From DASYYE01 sp035946955 (GTDB taxonomy: Bacteria > Actinomycetota > Actinomycetes > Streptosporangiales > Streptosporangiaceae), in assembly GCA_035946955.1 (NCBI GenBank), contig DASYYE010000524.1, positions 1-24,929 of the forward strand: a DNA stretch of 24,929 nucleotides, read 5' to 3'. Made by a program: the position numbers and the translations under genes. Each line of letters starts with the position of its first letter. Position 1 is the first letter of the stretch. This document shows, one piece after another, positions 1-7,614 of the stretch. The notes under the pieces were generated by a model. The model had not been told where the DNA came from. It saw nothing but the letters and a program-made list of their open reading frames with translations, and did not search any database.

Positions 1-467
1 TGACTCAACCCGTACCGCGCCGCCGGCCGCTGGAACGCTGGCGCAGTGGATGGCCCCGGGAAGTCTGGGATCCGTTCGGTGACTTCAACCTCGTCTGGGA
101 GCGCATGAACCAGATGTTCGGCCCGCCAGGGGAGGCCCTCGCGCAGGGCTGGGTTCCGGTGGTGGAGACCGAAGAAGCCGCCGACACCTACATCGTGCGT
201 GCCGAACTGCCCGGTATGAAGCGCGGAGACGTCGACGTGGAGCTGCGCGGCAGCGAGCTGCGCATCACCGGAGAGGTCAAGGAAGAAGCCGACGGCAAGA
301 CGCTGCGCCAGCGTCACGGCTCGTTCGCCTACCGGGCGACCCTGCCTACTGACGCCGACGTGGAGAACGCCGTCGCCGACCTGAGCGACGGCATCCTGAC
401 GGTGCGGCTGCCCAAGGCGGCGCAGGCGAGATCGCGTCGGATCGAGATCAAGGGCTCCGAGACCTAG
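1..467 (+). CDS. Hsp20/alpha-crystallin small heat-shock protein (5' edge cut)
   Basis: Small heat-shock chaperones of the Hsp20 family bind unfolding proteins without ATP in the cytoplasm. The reading frame begins with the codon whose last two bases are positions 1-2 (xTG) followed by TQPVPRRRPLERW, so only the first base of a start codon is probably missing; the full product would then be about 155 aa. An N-terminal arm with WDPFGDF and a Met-rich stretch (ERMNQMFG) precedes the alpha-crystallin domain, which runs from about WVPVVETEEAADTYIV to the end. The domain shows the usual ELPGM and the near-C-terminal G-I-L-T-V-R-L-P motif. An internal ATG at 105 would remove the N-terminal arm and is not preferred. 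Transcription ends at the hairpin at 493-525. The family call is secure; the exact start is not visible. Confidence 0.93.
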   Translation, partial: TQPVPRRRPLERWRSGWPREVWDPFGDFNLVWERMNQMFGPPGEALAQGWVPVVETEEAADTYIVRAELPGMKRGDVDVELRGSELRITGEVKEEADGKTLRQRHGSFAYRATLPTDADVENAVADLSDGILTVRLPKAAQARSRRIEIKGSET

Positions 468-492
468 GAGTCCTGCCCCAACCCATGCAACC

Positions 493-525
493 GCTGCCCT
501 GCCCCTTACACCCGGGCAGGGCAGC
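493..525. terminator. Bidirectional terminator hairpin
   Basis: A perfect 12-bp inverted repeat (GCTGCCCTGCCC at 493-504 and GGGCAGGGCAGC at 514-525) encloses a 9-nt loop between two convergent genes, the Hsp20 gene and the DUF5709 gene. There is no clear U-tract on either side, as is common in high-GC actinobacteria, so the terminator role rests on stem strength and position. Confidence 0.8.
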
Positions 526-545
526 CCTTGGTCTCCAGCGGTGAG

Positions 546-1028
546 TCAGCCGTCCGAACGTATGTCGTAGTCGTCGTCGGTGACGACATGGACCGCTGCT
601 TCTTCCGCACTCGCCGCACCGCCGTCTACACCTTCGTCGCGAGCCACCAGGTGGGACTCAGTCGGTGAGTGGGCGCCCTCATCCGCGGCTACCAGGCGGC
701 CTGCCCGGGGTGCGGGGCCGTCATCGAGCAAGAGCCCGTCCACATCCTCGTCTGCCGCGTCCTCGTCCGCGGCGATGTCCCCGGGTGACTGCTCGTCGTC
801 CTCGAAAGTGATGTCCGGCTCCTCCTCGGCCAGCCGCTGGTCGAGAGACTCACCCGCCTCCTCCTCGGCAGCGGTCGAACCGAACTTCATCCCCGCCGAC
901 CAGTGCTGTGGCGGCACCACTCCGCGGTCGAGAGGGTCATCCCCCGGGCTGCCATCCAGCGTGTCGTACGCGTCATCTACCTCGTAGTCGCGGAGGTCAG
1001 CAGACTCGTAGCGGCGGTCGTCAGGCAT
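546..1028 (-). CDS. DUF5709 family acidic protein
   Basis: This 160-aa protein is strongly acidic (long Asp/Glu-rich runs such as DDEQSPGDIAADEDAADED). It matches the layout of the actinobacterial DUF5709 family: an acidic N terminus, a P-P-x-x-W segment followed by STAAEEEAGESLDQRLAEE near residues 40-70, and a C-terminal block with AGRLVAADEGAH, LVARDEGVDGGAASAEEAAVH. The function of the family is unknown. The ATG lies 3 bp after the stop of the dioxygenase gene upstream, and an AAAGGAG ribosome-binding site sits inside the end of that gene, so the two are co-transcribed and probably translationally linked. No membrane segment or signal peptide is visible. Family identification is by recalled consensus, not by search. 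Confidence 0.88.
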   Translation of the reverse strand: MPDDRRYESADLRDYEVDDAYDTLDGSPGDDPLDRGVVPPQHWSAGMKFGSTAAEEEAGESLDQRLAEEEPDITFEDDEQSPGDIAADEDAADEDVDGLLLDDGPAPRAGRLVAADEGAHSPTESHLVARDEGVDGGAASAEEAAVHVVTDDDYDIRSDG

Positions 1029-1031
1029 AGC

Positions 1032-1781
1032 TCAGCTCCTTTGCCCGAGGTAACGGATAACCGGGTACTCGTGCCACGCATCAGTGAGGCAGTCGGTCCA
1101 TTGCTCGGCGTGGCCAGCCCCCCGCAGCCGCCAGTAGAGCGCACGCCGGATCTGCTCACTCTCGAAGTTACCCCCGATGTTGTGGCCGAGCAGGTAGTGG
1201 GCGAGCAGGACGTCACCACGTCTGCCATGCACCTGCACGGGCTCGGGCAACTCGACGTCGGGGTTACCGCCAGCGGTGGCGAAAGCCCCTGGGCCGTGCG
1301 TGGCGAAGAAAGCCGCGTGAGTGCGGTGCGTGCCTGGCCAGACCCAGAGGTTGCCGCAGTTGTCGCGGGTCTGGTCGGTCAGCAGCAGCCCTGCGAGCAT
1401 CGTGAAGGTGCCAGGGACGTCCTGGCCGGCCTGATAGCCGTCGATGTGGGGACGGCCCGGGCGGTGTGGGTACGGCGGGATGTTGAGCGCCACCTGCGTC
1501 TGCGCGAAGGCGACCTCGGTACGCGGATCCCCGGTCAGCTCGGCAGCGGCCGCCAGGATGCCTCCAGGACGCGATGGGAGCCCGAAGAGGACCGGCGAGT
1601 CGTCGCGGCCAGGCCAGTAGAAGTGGTGCCCGGCATGCCCGGCGGGTGGGGGAGCCGCCGCGATAACCCGCTCCACCTCGGCTTCGGCGCGTTCCAGGTC
1701 CGGGGCGCCAACGAGCCCCGGCACCACTAGACAGCCCTGCTCAGCGAATGCCTGGACGTGGTCGTAGGTCAGGATCGGCAC
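1032..1781 (-). CDS. Phytanoyl-CoA dioxygenase (PhyH)-type Fe(II)/2-oxoglutarate oxygenase
   Basis: The 249-aa product (GTG start) has the PhyH-family layout. These enzymes use Fe(II), O2 and 2-oxoglutarate to hydroxylate small molecules. The iron-binding HxD is H112-I-D114 in the segment RPHIDGYQ, the distal His is most likely H200 in LLGHNIGGN, and the Arg that would bind the 2-oxoglutarate carboxylate lies in IRRALYWR (R212/R213). The early segment FAEQGCLVVPGLV is also typical of the fold. The substrate cannot be told from sequence; relatives range from lipid metabolism to natural-product tailoring. The gene follows the 52-aa gene by 20 bp and precedes the DUF5709 gene by 3 bp, so it is the middle of a leftward operon. 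GAGG lies rather far (about 14 nt) from the GTG. Confidence 0.87.
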   Translation of the reverse strand: MPILTYDHVQAFAEQGCLVVPGLVGAPDLERAEAEVERVIAAAPPPAGHAGHHFYWPGRDDSPVLFGLPSRPGGILAAAAELTGDPRTEVAFAQTQVALNIPPYPHRPGRPHIDGYQAGQDVPGTFTMLAGLLLTDQTRDNCGNLWVWPGTHRTHAAFFATHGPGAFATAGGNPDVELPEPVQVHGRRGDVLLAHYLLGHNIGGNFESEQIRRALYWRLRGAGHAEQWTDCLTDAWHEYPVIRYLGQRS

Positions 1782-1801
1782 AGGCCGTGGCTACCGCCTC
1801 G

Positions 1802-1960
1802 CTAGCGGCGTTTGCGGCGCCACGCCCCGAACAGCCGGCGCGCCTGGCGCATGACCTCCTGCTCGGCCCGCTCGCGGGCATCAGCGAAGTAACGGTCCGG
1901 GTCACGCGCCATCCGTTCGGGACGGTCGTCGTGGTCCTCGATGGTGATGTGGGCGGTCAC
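1802..1960 (-). CDS. Small charged hypothetical protein (52 aa)
   Basis: A short GTG-initiated frame encodes 52 aa beginning MTAHITIEDHDDRPERMARD and continuing with PDRYFADARERAEQEV, then a very basic tail ending GAWRRKRR. A GGAAGGA ribosome-binding site lies about 6 nt before the GTG, and the gene ends 20 bp before the PhyH gene on the same strand, which supports it as real. The DPDRYFADARxRA pattern resembles small uncharacterised proteins seen in actinomycetes, judged from memory. The middle could form an amphipathic helix. No function can be assigned. Confidence 0.68.
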   Translation of the reverse strand: MTAHITIEDHDDRPERMARDPDRYFADARERAEQEVMRQARRLFGAWRRKRR

Positions 1961-2039
1961 CTTCGATCCTTCCGTCACACTGCCAGTCTCAGCCGCGGTT
2001 GCGGCCGGGTCAACGCCCGATGGTCACATTCCTCGCCGC

Positions 2040-2840
2040 TTAGCGCCCGACCTGGGCCAACGCGTCCGCCAGCAACCCGGCCAGCAGCCGGACCAGCGGC
2101 ACGTCGTCGCGCCCGACACCGCCTGGCGCTAACGCGTCGACCATTAGCATGCCAAACGCTGTGCGCCCGGCGGCAACCGGGACCGCAGCGAACGACTTAT
2201 ACGTCTGAGGCGTGGTCACGCTCCAGCCCGCTGGCGGCTGCGTGTCGAGGTCGGAGCAGAACAGGTGCTGGTTGTGCCGGACCATGCTGAACACCAGGTC
2301 ACCTTGGACCGTTCCCTCGCTGATCGGTTCCAGCGGGTCGTCCACGCGGCCTGCGTAGTGCTCCGGGACCAGCTCTACGGGCGTATCCGTACCGAACCTG
2401 AACAGGCAGGCCCGCACCCGTCCTGAGCCCACCAGATGCGTCGCGGAGTCCAGCACCATCGGGACCACCGCGCTGGCCAGCGCCTCCCGGTCCTTGCCCG
2501 CTGCCGTGGCGATCCGGCCGAGCTGGCGCACGATCGGGTCCAGGGCGTCGTTCATGGTCACCCGCATTGCCACGGCGGCGTCCACCGCGACCTGCTCTGC
2601 CCTTGCCCGCAGCCGTTCCTTGCGGATCTGCTCGTAGGCGGGCACACCGGCGGCGGTGACGCTGGCGAGCGCCGCGCCCAGCGTCCACCACGGCTTGCCA
2701 GCCACAGCTGAGCCCGCCTCCATGGCGAGCCAGGAGGCCAGGGCGACCGCGACCAGGCTGATGCCGGTTGTCAGGTAGACCCGTGCCCCCGGTGCGATGT
2801 GCATGCGGGGCAGGGTAGAGGATCCGCTGCCAGCATTCAT
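2040..2840 (-). CDS. Membrane-anchored GAF-like domain protein
   Basis: The 266-aa protein has two predicted membrane helices near the N terminus (about residues 22-41 and 51-68), then a charged helical linker (EQIRKERLRARAEQVAVDAA, about 70-90) and a C-terminal domain of about 120 aa with the look of a GAF sensor: AVVPMVLDSATHLVG, RACLFRF, SFAAVPVAAGRTAFGMLMVDA, ending LVRLLAGLLADALAQ. No kinase, phosphatase or cyclase domain follows, so any output would come through a partner. Met13 is an alternative start; neither start has a strong ribosome-binding site. A 79-bp gap separates it from the 52-aa gene downstream, so it could head the same leftward transcript. The ligand is unknown. Confidence 0.78.
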   Translation of the reverse strand: MNAGSGSSTLPRMHIAPGARVYLTTGISLVAVALASWLAMEAGSAVAGKPWWTLGAALASVTAAGVPAYEQIRKERLRARAEQVAVDAAVAMRVTMNDALDPIVRQLGRIATAAGKDREALASAVVPMVLDSATHLVGSGRVRACLFRFGTDTPVELVPEHYAGRVDDPLEPISEGTVQGDLVFSMVRHNQHLFCSDLDTQPPAGWSVTTPQTYKSFAAVPVAAGRTAFGMLMVDALAPGGVGRDDVPLVRLLAGLLADALAQVGR

Positions 2841-2972
2841 GGGCTACGCCCATTTCCGCGCACCCTGTTGCCCGGAATGTGATGGGGCCAGCCAGCCCTA
2901 CGGCTAGCCCTACCAAAGAAGCGGCAGCCAGCAGGATGCCCCGGATGAGGCCGGGGGAGCGAAGCTTCCCAT

Positions 2973-4361
2973 ATGGGACGGGTGTGTGTCATCGGGGCCG
3001 GGTCGTCTGGGGTCGCGGCGTGCATGGCGCTGCACGCCCGCAGCATTGCCTTCGACTGTTTCGAGGCGGGTTCGGCCGTCGGCGGCAACTGGCGTTACGG
3101 CAACGACAACGGAATGTCGTCGGCGTACCGGTCATTGCACGCCGTCACATCCCGGAATGGCATGGCGTACGCGGCCTTGCCGATGCCGGACGACTACCCG
3201 GACTATCCCGGCCATGCACTGGTCGCGAAGTACCTGGACGACGTCGTGGACTACTTCGGCTTCCGGGCGATGATCCAGTTCAAGACCGATGTGTGCAAGG
3301 TCGAGCAGGCAGCGGGCGGGGGCTGGGACGTGACCGTCCGCCAGCGGGATACCGGGGACACGAGTGTGCTGCACTTCAGTGCCGTGCTGGTGGCAACCGG
3401 CCACCACTGGCATCCTCGCTACCCCGAACCCCTCCCCGGCGGCGGCAGGTTCCGCGGAGAGCAGCTCCACTCCCACGGGTACCGGTCTCCGCAGAGTTTT
3501 GAAGGAAAACGCGTGCTGGTGGTGGGGGCGGGCAATTCCGCCTGTGACGTGGCAGTCGACTGCTCCCAGGTGGCGGCGCGGACGCTGCTCGCGATCCGGC
3601 GGGGCGTCCACATCATGCCGAAATACCTCTTCGGCGTACCCACCGACCGCCTGACGCTCATGCGCGTGGGCACCCGGGCGCCGTTGTGGCTGCAGCAGAT
3701 GGTCGTGACATCCCTGGTGCGCGTCGCCCGCGGTGACCTGCGGCGGTTCGGGCTGCCCAAGCCCGGCCACGGGCTGCTGAGCGCGCCCCCGACGGTCTCC
3801 GACAGCCTGCTCAGCAGGGTGGGGCACGGCGACATCGTGGTCAAGCCCGCGATCGACCGCTTCGAGGGTGGTGACCTCGTCCGCTTCACCGATGGCAGCA
3901 CCGAACCAGTCGACGTGGTCGTCTACGCCACCGGATACGAGGTCAGCTTCCCGTTCTTCGACCCGTCCCTGTTCAGCACGCGGTACGACGGGGTCCGTCT
4001 GTACCACCGGGTGGTCCCGCCGGACCTGCCCGGCCTGTACTTCATCGGGCTGGTCCAGCCGGTGGGAGCGGTCATGCCGGTCGCAGAGGCGCAGTCGGAG
4101 TGGGTCGCTGACCTGCTCGAGGGATGCGCGGGGCTGCCGTCACGGGCGGAGATGGAACGGGAGATCACCAGGTACCGTGTCGTGACCACCAGGCGCTACC
4201 CCTACTGTGCCCACCCCATCCAGGTGGACTTCCTCGCCTACCAGCGGGAACTCCGCAGGGAACGCAGGCGTCAGCGACTTGCCACCCACCCGGCGGCTCG
4301 CCAGCTAGCTGGTGGCGTTGACCAGGTTGCGCCAGAGCGGGATGCGGAAGTCGGTCTTTGA
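2973..4361 (+). CDS. Flavin-containing monooxygenase (class B type)
   Basis: This 462-aa flavoprotein would use FAD, NADPH and O2 to oxygenate a heteroatom or a ketone. The FAD Rossmann motif is GAGSSG at residues 8-13. The FMO signature FxGxxxHxxxY is intact as F160-R-G162, H166 and Y170. The NADPH Rossmann motif is VLVVGAGNSA at 181-190, and the ATGY motif is at 319-322 in VVYATGYEV. Length and order fit N-hydroxylating or S-oxidising FMOs and plant/YUCCA-like relatives; a Baeyer-Villiger monooxygenase would show a different signature. The ATG is preceded by a GGGGGAGCG stretch at somewhat long spacing. Its last 57 bp overlap the 3' end of the convergent hydrolase gene. The substrate is unknown. 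Confidence 0.92.
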   Translation: MGRVCVIGAGSSGVAACMALHARSIAFDCFEAGSAVGGNWRYGNDNGMSSAYRSLHAVTSRNGMAYAALPMPDDYPDYPGHALVAKYLDDVVDYFGFRAMIQFKTDVCKVEQAAGGGWDVTVRQRDTGDTSVLHFSAVLVATGHHWHPRYPEPLPGGGRFRGEQLHSHGYRSPQSFEGKRVLVVGAGNSACDVAVDCSQVAARTLLAIRRGVHIMPKYLFGVPTDRLTLMRVGTRAPLWLQQMVVTSLVRVARGDLRRFGLPKPGHGLLSAPPTVSDSLLSRVGHGDIVVKPAIDRFEGGDLVRFTDGSTEPVDVVVYATGYEVSFPFFDPSLFSTRYDGVRLYHRVVPPDLPGLYFIGLVQPVGAVMPVAEAQSEWVADLLEGCAGLPSRAEMEREITRYRVVTTRRYPYCAHPIQVDFLAYQRELRRERRRQRLATHPAARQLAGGVDQVAPERDAEVGL

Positions 4362-5285
4362 CTTGATGGCGCTGACCCCGTGGTTGTACCAGGTGATGTC
4401 GGCGTTGGTCTTGCCCTGCTCCAGGCGGTTGGTGAAGAAGGACTGGATGTAGGCGAAGTAGGCGGTCATCTCCGACGGCGTGGGCGTGTCGACGTGGGAG
4501 GAGCGGTCGCCCATCTCCCACAGGCCGAACGGCTTGGGTGGCAGGGCGTTGTCGGCGAGTGCGGCGACCGCGTCGATCCGCTCGCCGGTGACGTAGTGGT
4601 GGCCGTAGAAGTCCACCACGACCTTGTCCACGTAGGGGTCGCCGGGGTAGTACTGGACCCAGCCGGTGGGCCCGGCGGCGCCGGAGGCGTCGTAGACCAG
4701 CGGGTAGTAGTTCCGCACTGCCGGGCCGTAGTACTGCACCGCCGCGATGAAGCTGCCCGCGTCGGGGTGCCCCTGGTTGACCTGGGGTTCCTGCCAGATC
4801 GCCACGTCTGCCTCAAGGCCGGCCTTCTTGTACGCCTTCATCGTGGCTTGCATCCGGTCCAGGTTGCCGCGTGAGGTCGGGAGGAAGTCTGGCTTGAAGC
4901 ACAGCAGGGCTTTGATGCCGTTGTCGAGCAGTGCCTTGATGCGGTCGTCGATGACGGTGGGGAAGTGGTTGCGCGCGTAGTACACCTTGAACGTGTGGAT
5001 CTTGGTGCCGGTGTAGCTCTCCCAGAGCTTGATCGCCTGGTCGAATGTGGTCCCGTGCGGGAAGGCCGACTTGGTGATCGTGGCGCCGTGCAGCCCAGGT
5101 GTCCCAGTCATGCGGGCAGGGTGGCTGGCCGAAGGGGTGACGTGCGGTGAGGGGGTCGCGGCGATCTCACGGGCGGTGGCGGTCTCGCGCGTGACCAGGT
5201 ACACGGGATAGGCCGCAAGCAGCGCAGCCCCGGTCACCCCCGATGCCAGCAATGTCCTCCTGCGGACCAAGTCTGACCGTGACAT
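4305..5285 (-). CDS. Secreted TIM-barrel glycoside-hydrolase-like protein
   Basis: The 326-aa product starts with a Tat-like signal (VRRRTLLASGVTG followed by a hydrophobic run to about residue 31), then a Pro/Ser/Thr-rich linker (about 42-62) and an (alpha/beta)8-like domain. Likely catalytic acids are E166 in IWQEPQ at the end of a strand (acid/base position of clan A glycosidases) and E257 in LWEMGD (nucleophile position). The extracellular location and two spaced Glu residues suggest polysaccharide or glycoside cleavage, but I cannot place it in a numbered GH family. The start at 5285 is chosen because GGAGG lies 7 nt before it; the frame stays open upstream to 5441, but that part looks non-coding. 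The 3' end overlaps the FMO gene. Confidence 0.72.
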   Translation of the reverse strand: MSRSDLVRRRTLLASGVTGAALLAAYPVYLVTRETATAREIAATPSPHVTPSASHPARMTGTPGLHGATITKSAFPHGTTFDQAIKLWESYTGTKIHTFKVYYARNHFPTVIDDRIKALLDNGIKALLCFKPDFLPTSRGNLDRMQATMKAYKKAGLEADVAIWQEPQVNQGHPDAGSFIAAVQYYGPAVRNYYPLVYDASGAAGPTGWVQYYPGDPYVDKVVVDFYGHHYVTGERIDAVAALADNALPPKPFGLWEMGDRSSHVDTPTPSEMTAYFAYIQSFFTNRLEQGKTNADITWYNHGVSAIKSKTDFRIPLWRNLVNATS

Positions 5286-5478
5286 CGGCATTCCTCCATG
5301 TAGAGAACTCGCTCCCCTCCCAACACGGCCAAGATCCTGCTGGTTACAACCGTTATCGGACCTTTTGTCCATGACTTGACTGAAAGATATGGGTATTAGG
5401 AAGAACAGTGCCATGTCTGGCGACCCGCAGAACACCTCCATCCGGGTGACAAGCTGGAGGTTTCGGGCAACACGCCCC

Positions 5479-5490
5479 TAAGGTGGACCC
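5479..5490 (+). promoter_or_regulatory. Leaderless-type -10 element
   Basis: TAAGGT at 5479-5484 lies exactly six bases before the GTG at 5491, the spacing expected when transcription starts at the first base of the start codon. No Shine-Dalgarno sequence is present between them, which supports a leaderless mRNA for the MDMPI-type gene. Confidence 0.5.
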
Positions 5491-6162
5491 GTGCACGGTG
5501 ACGCGGCAGAGCCGGATCTTGGGGAGTTGTACGCCAGCGTGCGGGAGCGGGTGACCTCGCTGGTGTCGCAGGCGGACGAGCCCGCCCTGGACACACCGGT
5601 GACCGCGTGCCCGGGCTGGTCCGTGCGGGACGTGGTCGCGCACCTGACCGCGGTCGCCGAGGACGTGGTGGCCGGCCGCCTGACGCGCCCGCCATCGCCA
5701 GCCGAGACCGCTGACCAGGTGGCCCGGTACAAGGACAGCGATCTGGGTGAGGTCCTCGCCAACTGGGATGCGGCCGCGCCTGGGTTCGAGAGCGTGGTCA
5801 ACGAGTTCCGGGTGTGGCCCGCGGTGGTGGACGTCACCAGCCACGAACATGACATCCGCGCGGCTCTCGGCTGTCCCGGGGCCAGGGACGCCGACGCGGT
5901 CTGGCACGCCGCGCAGTTCCTGCTCGACGGGCTGCGCCCACCGGTGTCGCTGCGCGTCGTGGTAGAAGACGCCGAGTTCCGGCTCGGCCCGGAGCGCGGG
6001 AGCAACCTCACGCTGACGACGAACCGCTTCGAGGCGCTGCGCTGGCGCATGGGCCGCCGCAGCCGTGAGCAGCTCGCCACGCTCGACTGGTCGGCCGACC
6101 CCGCCGCGGTCCTCGACCACCTGGTGGTCTTCGGCCCCGCCAGCTATGCCATCGTGGAGTAG
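5491..6162 (+). CDS. Maleylpyruvate isomerase-family mycothiol-dependent protein
   Basis: The 223-aa product has the DinB-like four-helix MDMPI_N fold common in actinobacteria: an N-terminal helix, then CPGWSVRDVVAHLTAVAEDVV (split here across residues 40-60), with H51 in the position of the first metal ligand. The second site is in VVDVTSHEHDIRAAL: D114 and H118 fit the E-x3-H ligand pair of the family, with Asp in place of Glu by my alignment. A smaller C-terminal domain (about 140-223) follows. Family members use the thiol mycothiol, or simply share the fold; the substrate here is unknown. The GTG has no ribosome-binding site but a TAAGGT -10 six bases upstream. It is divergent from the hydrolase gene and is followed by the halogenase-like gene after 141 bp. 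Confidence 0.85.
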   Translation: MHGDAAEPDLGELYASVRERVTSLVSQADEPALDTPVTACPGWSVRDVVAHLTAVAEDVVAGRLTRPPSPAETADQVARYKDSDLGEVLANWDAAAPGFESVVNEFRVWPAVVDVTSHEHDIRAALGCPGARDADAVWHAAQFLLDGLRPPVSLRVVVEDAEFRLGPERGSNLTLTTNRFEALRWRMGRRSREQLATLDWSADPAAVLDHLVVFGPASYAIVE

Positions 6163-6185
6163 CGGCCCGGCCAGCTGTCTTTCTT

Positions 6186-6249
6186 GTATCTTGTGTCTCT
6201 GGTTCTGCAGCCACTAGTGTGGTTCTCGTATCTGTCGCTTGCCGTATCT
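6186..6249 (+). repeat. Three GTATCT direct repeats in FDH-gene leader
   Basis: GTATCT occurs at 6186-6191, 6228-6233 and 6244-6249 in the T-rich 141-bp gap before the halogenase-like gene. The sequence is markedly less GC-rich than its surroundings. It may hold the promoter or a regulator site; no regulator can be named. Confidence 0.3.
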
Positions 6250-6303
6250 GGGTCTGTGCTGAGCCGGGCTCGGAGTGGCTGCCAGCTGGAGCCGGAGGTT
6301 GCG

Positions 6304-7614
6304 TTGAAGACGCAGGTCGCCATCGTGGGTGGCGGACCGGGCGGGTCAGCCGCTGCGATCCACCTCGCCAAGCAAGGGATCGAATCCGTCATCATCGAGC
6401 GCGAGAAGTTCCCGCGCTTCCACATCGGTGAGTCACTCACGGGCGGCAGCGGAGACCTGCTGCGGGAGATGGGTTTGGAAGAGGCCATGATGGCCCGCTA
6501 CCACCCAGTGAAGTACGGCATCTGGATCTTCGGGCCGAGCGGCCGGGCCAACTGGTGGGTGCCGATCCGCACCCGCACGCCGCAGGGCCAGCGCGACACC
6601 TTCAGCTGGCAGGTCCGGCGCTCCGACTTCGACACGTTCCTGCTCGACACGGCCATCGAGCGGGGCACGACCGTGCTGGCGGGCCGGGCCACCGCGCCCA
6701 TTGTCACCGCTGATGGGGCGGTGACAGGGGTACACGTCGAAATGCCCGACGGCAGCGGACTCGACGTCCAGTCCGACGTCCTCGTCGACGCCTCCGGCCA
6801 GAAGACCTTCCTCTCCAATGCCGGGCTGACCGGGCCGAAGTCCCGCGGCAGGTACTCGCGCCAGATCGCGATCTACTCCCACTTCACCGGCGTGCTGCGA
6901 GACGACGGCGACCAGTGGGGGAACACGCTCACGTTCTTGCGCCAAAAGCACCACTGGTGCTGGTTCATCCCGCTCGACTCCGAGGTCACCAGCATCGGGT
7001 TCGTTGTTCCCGGTGACTACTACCAGTCGTGCGGGGAGTCACCGGAGGAATTCGTAACCCGGGAACTGCGCGAGTTCCACCCTGAACTCATCCGGCGGGT
7101 GGCGGCCGCACGCCGGGTCGAGGACGTGCACGCCACCTCGAACTACTCCTACGAGATCAGCGACTTCACCGGGCGCGGCTGGCTGTGCGTTGGTGACGCC
7201 CACCGTTTCGTCGACCCCCTGTTCAGCTTCGGGGTGAACATCACCATCCAGGAGGCAAGGGAAGCGGCGTGCAGCATCCGGCGCTATCTCAACGGCGAGA
7301 CCGCCGGCCAGCCACGGCCATTCGCCGACTTTGAAGAACTCGCGGGCCGCGGGACCAGCACCGCGCAGTTGATGCTGGACGGGTTCTGGGACACCACGTT
7401 CGCCTTCGGCTTCCTGTTGCGCAAATACGAGGAGGACTTCGTCGACCTGTTCGCGGGAAGGATGTGGGGCGAGCACGAGTACCCCGCGATCTCGGCCATG
7501 CGCGAGACCCTGGCCCAGCACTACGCGTGGCATCCTGAGGATGCGCCAGAGGCCGCTCACGCGGCCTCGTTGACGTCAGACGGTTCCCGCGCCGCACAAG
7601 GAGGACACCGGTGA
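6304..7614 (+). CDS. Flavin-dependent halogenase-like FAD oxidoreductase
   Basis: The 436-aa product belongs to the FDH / geranylgeranyl-reductase-like flavoproteins. Three diagnostic features of flavin-dependent halogenases can be seen. The FAD motif GGGPGG (9-14) is followed by KFPRFHIGESL (35-45). A Lys in VKYGIWIF (K70) sits where the catalytic Lys lies. WCWFIP (218-223) matches WxWxIP, and FVDPLFSFG (302-310) matches FxxPxxSxG. Such enzymes halogenate aromatic or pyrrolic substrates using FADH2 from a partner reductase, but reductases and hydroxylases in the same clan share much of this. The TTG start at 6304 is chosen because GGAGG lies 5 nt upstream (6294-6298) and the protein then begins directly at the Rossmann strand; an upstream in-frame start at 6184 adds 40 residues unlike the family. 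The gene overlaps the VOC gene by 4 bp. No flavin reductase is in the window. Confidence 0.85.
   Translation: MKTQVAIVGGGPGGSAAAIHLAKQGIESVIIEREKFPRFHIGESLTGGSGDLLREMGLEEAMMARYHPVKYGIWIFGPSGRANWWVPIRTRTPQGQRDTFSWQVRRSDFDTFLLDTAIERGTTVLAGRATAPIVTADGAVTGVHVEMPDGSGLDVQSDVLVDASGQKTFLSNAGLTGPKSRGRYSRQIAIYSHFTGVLRDDGDQWGNTLTFLRQKHHWCWFIPLDSEVTSIGFVVPGDYYQSCGESPEEFVTRELREFHPELIRRVAAARRVEDVHATSNYSYEISDFTGRGWLCVGDAHRFVDPLFSFGVNITIQEAREAACSIRRYLNGETAGQPRPFADFEELAGRGTSTAQLMLDGFWDTTFAFGFLLRKYEEDFVDLFAGRMWGEHEYPAISAMRETLAQHYAWHPEDAPEAAHAASLTSDGSRAAQGGHR

Noticed and set aside
903..1730. A long open frame on the plus strand opposite the PhyH gene.
   Set aside because: It is a GC-rich antisense shadow; the minus frame has clear PhyH motifs, while this one has only low-complexity Val/Gly/Arg sequence.
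3132..4007. A 291-codon minus-strand frame inside the FMO gene.
   Set aside because: Composition is that of an antisense shadow; the FMO frame carries three conserved motifs.
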